Positions 5,856-9,659 of a stretch of 9,659 nucleotides of DNA are shown here, piece by piece. Made by a program: the position numbers and the translations under genes. Within the stretch, counting starts at the first letter, position 1, and every line of letters starts with the position of its first letter. Location of the stretch: assembly GCA_034420495.1 (NCBI GenBank), contig DAOULG010000060.1:1-9659 (forward strand). The letters are read 5' to 3'. This stretch comes from VYDC01 sp034420495 (GTDB lineage: Bacteria; Chloroflexota; Dehalococcoidia; UBA2979). The notes under the pieces were generated by a model. That model had not been told where the DNA came from. It saw nothing but the letters and a program-made list of their open reading frames with translations, and did no database searches.

Positions 5856-7141
5856 CGGGGGCCGCCGGCCCGGCGGAACTGGCGGAGCAGGCGGAGCGCG
5901 AGCGCGCCGTCCTCGACGGGGTGCGCGAGGAGCTCGGGAGGAGCTTCGACGCCGACGCGCTGCTCCGGCCGGGCCCGGAGCAGTACCGCGACGCGGAGCG
6001 GATCGTCGCCGAGCGCATCGCCTCCGAGGACCGGCGCGCCGCCTCGCTCGGCGCCCCGCGCCTCCCCGCGCCCGAGCGCCTCACGCGGCGCATCCTCGAC
6101 GAGCTGCTCGGGCTCGGCCCGCTCCAGCCCCTGCTCGACGACCCGGCGGTCGAGGAGATCATCGTGAACGGCCCCGACCGCGTCTTCCGGATCGCGAGCG
6201 GCCGCAAGCAGCTCTCCGACGTCGTCTTCGAGTCGGACGCGCAGCTGCTCGCCCTGCTCAGGCGCGCCATCGGGACGGTGGGCCGCCGCCTCGACGAGAC
6301 GAGCCCGATGGTCGACGCGAGGCTCCGGGACGGCTCGCGCCTCAACGCCGTCATCGCGCCGCTCGCCCAGGGCGGGACGCACGCCACCATCCGCAAGTTC
6401 GTGCTGAGGGCGCGCACGCTTCAGGACCTGGTCCAGCTCGATGTGCTCACGCAGGAGGCGGCCTCCTTCCTGGAGGCGGCGGTGCGGGCCGGGCTCAACA
6501 TGCTCATCGCCGGCGGCACCGGGTCGGGGAAGACGACCTGCCTCAACGCGCTCGGCGCCTCCGTCTCCGGCCTCGAGGAGCGCCTGGTCACCATCGAGGA
6601 GACCCAGGAGCTCCAGCTCGCGCCGGTGCTCCCCGACTGCGTCGCGCTCGAGGCGCGGCCCGCCAGCGTGGAGGGGGCCGGCGGGATCCCGATACGCGCG
6701 CTCGTGAAGAACGCCCTCCGGATGCGCCCGACCCGCATCGTCGTCGGCGAGGTCCGGGGCGCCGAGGCGCTCGACATGCTCTCAGCGATGAACTCGGGCC
6801 ACCAGGGCTCGATGTGCACCATCCACGCCAACGGCCCCCGCGAGGCGCTCACCAAGCTCCGCACCTACGCGCTGATGGCGGAGGAGGCGCTCCCCGCCCG
6901 GGCGGTGACGGAGATGATCGCCGAGGCCGTCGAGCTCGTCGTCCACCTCCGGATGGAGCCCTCGGGGCGCCGGCTCGTCTCCTCCATCTACGAGGTGACC
7001 GGGCTCGAGGGGGAGGCCGTCTCCGGGACGGAGCTCTTCTCGCTCGAGGAGGGGCGCCTCCGATGGAGCGGGATCCGCCCCCGGCGCTCGCAGCGGCTCC
7101 TCGCCGCGGGCTACGCCCCGCCCTCGGGCGGGGGCGCCTGA
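5849..7141 (+). CDS. tadA: Tad pilus assembly ATPase CpaF/TadA
   Basis: A cytoplasmic type II/IV secretion-superfamily ATPase of about 430 residues that powers Flp pilus assembly. The N-terminal domain has LTRRILDELLGLGPLQPLL then VEEIIVNGPDRVF, typical of CpaF. The motor domain carries Walker A GGTGSGKTT (residues 222-230, K228), an Asp-box region TIEETQELQL, Walker B RIVVGEVRG (E301) and a His box GHQGSMCTIHANG (H318). All needed residues are intact, so the motor is probably active. The start is one of two adjacent GTGs (5849 or 5852): GGGAGG at 5834-5839 is better spaced for 5849, whereas 5852 makes the four-base GTGA overlap with cpaE seen elsewhere in the operon. The stop TGA shares its A with the tadB ATG. 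Confidence 0.95.
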   Translation: MVTGAAGPAELAEQAERERAVLDGVREELGRSFDADALLRPGPEQYRDAERIVAERIASEDRRAASLGAPRLPAPERLTRRILDELLGLGPLQPLLDDPAVEEIIVNGPDRVFRIASGRKQLSDVVFESDAQLLALLRRAIGTVGRRLDETSPMVDARLRDGSRLNAVIAPLAQGGTHATIRKFVLRARTLQDLVQLDVLTQEAASFLEAAVRAGLNMLIAGGTGSGKTTCLNALGASVSGLEERLVTIEETQELQLAPVLPDCVALEARPASVEGAGGIPIRALVKNALRMRPTRIVVGEVRGAEALDMLSAMNSGHQGSMCTIHANGPREALTKLRTYALMAEEALPARAVTEMIAEAVELVVHLRMEPSGRRLVSSIYEVTGLEGEAVSGTELFSLEEGRLRWSGIRPRRSQRLLAAGYAPPSGGGA

Positions 7142-8016
7142 TGCACGTCCTGCTGAGCCTCCTGCTGGGGGCCGGGGCGCTCCTCCTCTTCCAGTCGCTG
7201 ACCCGGTCCGGGGGCGAGGCGGCGCGCCCCCGGGCCGGGGAGGCGGCGGCTGGGCGCGCGCGCGAGCTCGCGAGGCGGCTCCCGCGCGCCGGGCCCGAGG
7301 GGGCGGGGCTCCGCGAGTTCTCGGCGGCGAGCGCCGCCGCCGCGCTCGCGGCCGCCCTCATCGCGCAGATCCTCACCGGGTGGCCGGTCGTCACCCTCAC
7401 CGCGGCCGGCCTCGGCGCGGCGCTCCCCGCCTGGTACCTCCGGCAGCGCGCGGCGAGCAGGCGCGCCGAGGTCGAGGAGGCGCTCGGCGAGGCGGTCGAG
7501 ACGCTCCGCGACGCCGTGCGCATCGGGCTCTCGGTCGAGGAGTGCCTGCGCGCGCTCGCGCGCACCGGGCCCCTGGCGCTGCGCCCGGTCCTCTCCGAGC
7601 TCGAGCGCGACATCCGGCTCGCCGGCTTCGAGGAGGCGGTCGCCCGCGCCCGCGAGCGGCTCCAGGAGCCGCTCTTCGACACGCTCGCAGTCGCGCTCCT
7701 CACCTCCTACCGCATCGGCGGACGCCAGCTGGCGCAGGTCCTCGACGGGATCAGCCGCTCGGTGCGCTCGAGCGTCCAGGTGCGGCGGGAGGTGCGCGCG
7801 CAGCAGGCCCAGAACGTCCTCTCGGCGCGGGTCATCGCGGCGCTCCCCGTCGTGCTCGTGCTCGTCATCCGCGCCACCAACCCCAACTACCTCACCGCCT
7901 TCTCGCAGCCGGCCGGGCAGGCGCTGCTCGGCCTCTGCCTGCTCTCGGTCGCCGTCGGCTACACCGTCATGCTGAGGCAGGCCCGGCTCCCGGGCGCGGG
8001 GAGGCTGCTCCGGTGA
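7141..8016 (+). CDS. tadB: Tad inner-membrane platform protein TadB
   Basis: A 291-residue membrane protein of the T2SSF/GspF family, partner of TadC and docking site for the TadA motor. Hydrophobic segments are visible at about 1-20 (MHVLLSLLLGAGALLLFQSL), at about 60-98 (two segments, ending PAWYLRQR), and near the C-terminus (ARVIAALPVVLVLVIRA and ALLGLCLLSVAVGYTVML). The cytoplasmic helical T2SSF core lies between, with ALGEAVETLRDAVRIGLSVE, FDTLAVALLTSYRIGGRQLA and REVRAQQAQNVLSARVIAALP, all usual for TadB. Length is normal. The ATG overlaps the tadA TGA by one base and has no clear ribosome binding site, so translation likely depends on coupling to tadA. Confidence 0.92.
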   Translation: MHVLLSLLLGAGALLLFQSLTRSGGEAARPRAGEAAAGRARELARRLPRAGPEGAGLREFSAASAAAALAAALIAQILTGWPVVTLTAAGLGAALPAWYLRQRAASRRAEVEEALGEAVETLRDAVRIGLSVEECLRALARTGPLALRPVLSELERDIRLAGFEEAVARARERLQEPLFDTLAVALLTSYRIGGRQLAQVLDGISRSVRSSVQVRREVRAQQAQNVLSARVIAALPVVLVLVIRATNPNYLTAFSQPAGQALLGLCLLSVAVGYTVMLRQARLPGAGRLLR

Positions 8017-8957
8017 GCCCGCCACTCGCGCTCGGCGCCCTGCTCGGCTGCGGGCTCGCGCTGCTGGTGGCGGCGCAGCCCCTCGGGCGGCCGCTCCCCG
8101 AGCTCGGGGCGAGGCTCCGCCGCATCTCGGCGGAGGGGAGGCTCCGCCTGGAGGAGGAGGCGGGCGCGGCCGGGGCGCCGATGTTCCGCTCGGCGCTGCT
8201 CGAGCGGACGCTCCGCCCGCTGCTCGAGGACGCGGGGCGTGCGGCGACGGCGCTGCTCGCGCGGCTCGGCATCGAGGTAGGGGGCCTCGACCGCCGGCTC
8301 GAGCTCGCCGCTCACGGGACGAGCGCCGCGCAGTTCCGCGGCCAGCAGCTCGCCACCGCGGCGGTCGCGGGCCTCACCCTCCCCGCTATGAACGTCCTCG
8401 GCGCCCACCCGCTCGGGCCCTGGCCGCTCTGGCTCTGGCTCGCCGCGGCGGCGGCGGGCTTCGCCGCCCCGAGCTGGCAGCTCGCCTCCGCGCTCCGCAG
8501 GCGCCGGCGGGCGCTGGGCGCCGAGCTCCCGGTCGCCCTCGATCTCTTCGTGATCGCCGCCTCGGCGGGGCTCTCGCCCGAGCAGTCGCTGGTCGAGGCG
8601 AGCCGGAGGCTCGACGGGCTGCTCGGGGCGGCGCTCGCCGGGGTCGTGCGCGACGCCGGACTCGGCACGGCGGACGAGGCGGAGGGGCTGCGTGAGCTCG
8701 CCGAGCGCGAGGGGGTCCCCGAGCTCCGCTCGCTCGCCTCCGCCTTCACGCTCTCGCACCGGCACGGCCTCCCGCTCGCGCCCGCCCTGCAGGCGCTCTC
8801 GGAGACGGTGCGCGAGCGCCGGCGCGCCGAGCTGCTGGAGGCCGGCGGGAAGGCCTCCGTGCGGATGCTGCTGCCGGTGGCGATCTTCATCTTCCCGGTC
8901 TTCCTGGTCGTCCTGCTCTACCCCGCCGGGGTGGAGCTGCTCGGCCTGGGCGGCTAG
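8013..8957 (+). CDS. tadC: Tad inner-membrane platform protein TadC
   Basis: A 314-residue T2SSF-family membrane protein, second half of the platform with TadB. It has an N-terminal segment (about 5-24), a central pair (LATAAVAGLTLPAMNVLGA and WPLWLWLAAAAAGFAAPSW), a T2SSF core (ELPVALDLFVIAASAGLSPE, LASAFTLSHRHGLPLAPALQ, RRRAELLEAGGKASVRMLLP), and a strongly hydrophobic C-terminus (VAIFIFPVFLVVLLYPAGVE). The GTG at 8013 overlaps the tadB stop by four bases and follows GGGGAGG at 7998-8004, eight bases away, so the start is well supported. The long open frame to its left is a shadow of tadB. A 31-base gap follows before flp. Confidence 0.92.
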   Translation: MSPPLALGALLGCGLALLVAAQPLGRPLPELGARLRRISAEGRLRLEEEAGAAGAPMFRSALLERTLRPLLEDAGRAATALLARLGIEVGGLDRRLELAAHGTSAAQFRGQQLATAAVAGLTLPAMNVLGAHPLGPWPLWLWLAAAAAGFAAPSWQLASALRRRRRALGAELPVALDLFVIAASAGLSPEQSLVEASRRLDGLLGAALAGVVRDAGLGTADEAEGLRELAEREGVPELRSLASAFTLSHRHGLPLAPALQALSETVRERRRAELLEAGGKASVRMLLPVAIFIFPVFLVVLLYPAGVELLGLGG

Positions 8958-8977
8958 CGGGACGGACGGCGCACGAA

Positions 8978-8985
8978 GGGAGGAG
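8978..8985 (+). promoter_or_regulatory. Strong ribosome binding site of flp
   Basis: GGGAGGAG lies three bases before the ATG at 8989 in the only real spacer inside the operon. It sets the pilin apart from the overlapping, coupled genes around it and fits a need for many pilin copies. I see no promoter in the 31-base gap, though one could lie within the tadC end. Confidence 0.75.
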
Positions 8986-8988
8986 AGC

Positions 8989-9174
8989 ATGCTGCGAGGG
9001 AGGATCGCGAGGGGGGCACGGGCGCTCCACGGCGACGAGCGCGGCGCCGCGATGGTCGAGTACGCCATCGTGACCGCGGTGATCGCGATCGTCGCGCTCA
9101 CCGCGGCGCAGGCGCTCGGCACCGCGGTGACCGAGGTCTTCGACGACATCACGACCGCGCTCGATGGCATCTAG
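8989..9174 (+). CDS. flp: Flp/Fap-type major pilin
   Basis: A 61-residue prepilin with the class IVb Flp layout: a short basic leader (residues 1-19, ending GDERG), then the hydrophobic pilin helix AAMVEYAIVTAVIAIVALTA. The prepilin peptidase should cut after Gly19, leaving Glu24 and Tyr25 at mature positions 5 and 6, the hallmark Glu-Tyr pair of Flp pilins. The mature subunit has about 42 residues and a short acidic end (EVFDDITTALDGI). It would be assembled into the pilus by TadA/B/C. The start has a strong ribosome binding site. Its stop overlaps the next gene's start by 11 bases. No prepilin peptidase (tadV/cpaA) gene is visible in this window. Confidence 0.95.
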   Translation: MLRGRIARGARALHGDERGAAMVEYAIVTAVIAIVALTAAQALGTAVTEVFDDITTALDGI

Positions 9175-9583
9175 GGGCGCCGCGGTGGCCCCGGCGCTTC
9201 ACCGGGACGAGTCGGGGCAGGGCGCGGTCGAGCTCGCGCTCGCGATGCCGTTCCTGCTGCTGGTGCTCGTCGGGGCGGTGCAGCTCGCGCTCGTCCACCA
9301 CGCCCGCCACGTCGCGCAGGCCGCCGCGCAGGAGGGGGCGCGCCTCGCCGCCGCAGAGGGCCGCTCGCTCGCCGAGGGGGCGGAGCGCGCGCGCGAGCTT
9401 CTCGAGGCGGGCCTCGGCTCGCACGCGGACGGCTTCTCCGTCACCGCGCGGGAGCGCGCGGGGGCGGTCCACGCGACCGCCTCGGGCCGCTACCCGCTCC
9501 TCATCCCCTGGGTGCGCCGCCTGGCCGTCGAGGTGGAGGCCTCATCGCAGGTCCGGAGCGAGGGCTTCCGCGGTGGCCCGTGA
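9164..9583 (+). CDS. tadE: TadE-like pseudopilin
   Basis: A 139-residue minor pseudopilin. HRDESGQGAVELALAMPFLL carries a prepilin-like site: a cut after Gly18 would place Glu23 at mature position 5, followed by Leu where most TadE proteins have Phe. The hydrophobic helix runs to about residue 43, then HHARHVAQAAAQEGARLAAAE, the usual TadE continuation, then a small periplasmic-type domain rich in Arg/Ala/Glu. It probably helps to start or shape the pilus. The ATG at 9164 overlaps flp by 11 bases and lacks a clear ribosome binding site. The GTG at 9185 is an alternative that would lose seven residues without touching the leader motif. Confidence 0.87.
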   Translation: MASRGAAVAPALHRDESGQGAVELALAMPFLLLVLVGAVQLALVHHARHVAQAAAQEGARLAAAEGRSLAEGAERARELLEAGLGSHADGFSVTARERAGAVHATASGRYPLLIPWVRRLAVEVEASSQVRSEGFRGGP

Positions 9584-9659
9584 GCCCGGGCGGGCGCCTG
9601 GCCGCGCACGCCCGGGCGATTCGGGGAGCGTCCTCATCGAGGCGGCGCTCGTGCTCCCC
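9573..9659 (+). CDS. Second TadE/TadF-like pseudopilin, 3' end outside window
   Basis: Only 29 codons are present, but the frame from the GTG at 9573 reads GDSGSVLIEAALVLP at its end: an acidic/Gly leader, a predicted cut after Gly of DSG, Glu at mature position 5, and the start of a hydrophobic helix. That is the pseudopilin pattern, following tadE as in many Tad operons (tadE, then tadF or tadG-like). The start overlaps the tadE stop by 11 bases, the same overlap as flp/tadE. A GTG at 9580 opens another frame that lacks the motif, so it was not chosen. Whether it is TadF, a second TadE or a TadG with a von Willebrand domain cannot be told from this part. Confidence 0.7.
   Translation, partial: MAREPGRAPGRARPGDSGSVLIEAALVLP

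Noticed and set aside
4837..6417. Minus-strand open frame of more than 500 codons
   Set aside because: It is antisense to cpaE and tadA, its translation is Arg/Ser/Ala low complexity, and it has no domain signature.
7959..9170. Minus-strand open frame of about 400 codons
   Set aside because: It is antisense to tadC and flp, both well supported, and consists of charged low-complexity sequence.
1..9659. tRNA, rRNA or riboswitch
   Set aside because: I saw no cloverleaf, ribosomal RNA core or known riboswitch motif on reading both strands.

Overview
The window is very GC-rich bacterial DNA. Three regions follow one another: a damaged accessory segment (1-2583), a divergently read regulator with a long control region (2584-3894), and a tight plus-strand operon for a Tad (tight adherence, Flp-type) pilus (3895-9659, running off the right edge). 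The gene content (a SARP/BTAD-type regulator and a Tad locus with a SAF-domain CpaB but no secretin in the visible part) and the frequent GTG starts suggest a high-GC monoderm. Actinomycetota is most likely, perhaps a Thermoleophilia-like lineage, with Chloroflexota as an alternative. This is inference from gene content, not a measured placement.

Region 1 (1-2583). A left-truncated gene encodes a protein with two tandem peptidase-MA-like (gluzincin) modules. The first keeps the zinc site (HEYYH and WLVEG). The second has lost it. Just downstream lies a decayed IS481-type transposase on the minus strand, then the orphan C-terminal tail of a further copy of the same peptidase family, then a short scrap resembling an IS110-type transposase. 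GC is visibly lower here: by hand count about 67% at 481-540, against about 77% at 7501-7560 in the pilus operon. It reads as an accessory segment where insertion sequences landed and decayed.

Region 2 (2584-3894). A minus-strand gene encodes a SARP-like regulator (winged helix plus BTAD) with a strong ribosome binding site. Between it and the pilus operon lie about 540 bases without a convincing gene. They hold two adjacent GC-rich palindromes and a perfect 36-bp tandem duplication that ends at the first ATG of the operon. The layout suggests, but does not prove, that the regulator acts on the pilus operon.

Region 3 (3895-9659). The order is cpaB/rcpC (SAF), cpaE/tadZ, cpaF/tadA (ATPase), tadB, tadC (membrane platform), flp (major pilin), a tadE-type pseudopilin, and the start of a second pseudopilin. 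Most junctions are stop/start overlaps of 1 to 11 bases; only flp has its own spacer and strong ribosome binding site, as expected for a pilin needed in large amounts. In such systems TadA powers assembly through the TadB/TadC platform, TadZ localises the machine, and the pilins are cut by a prepilin peptidase, which is not in this window.
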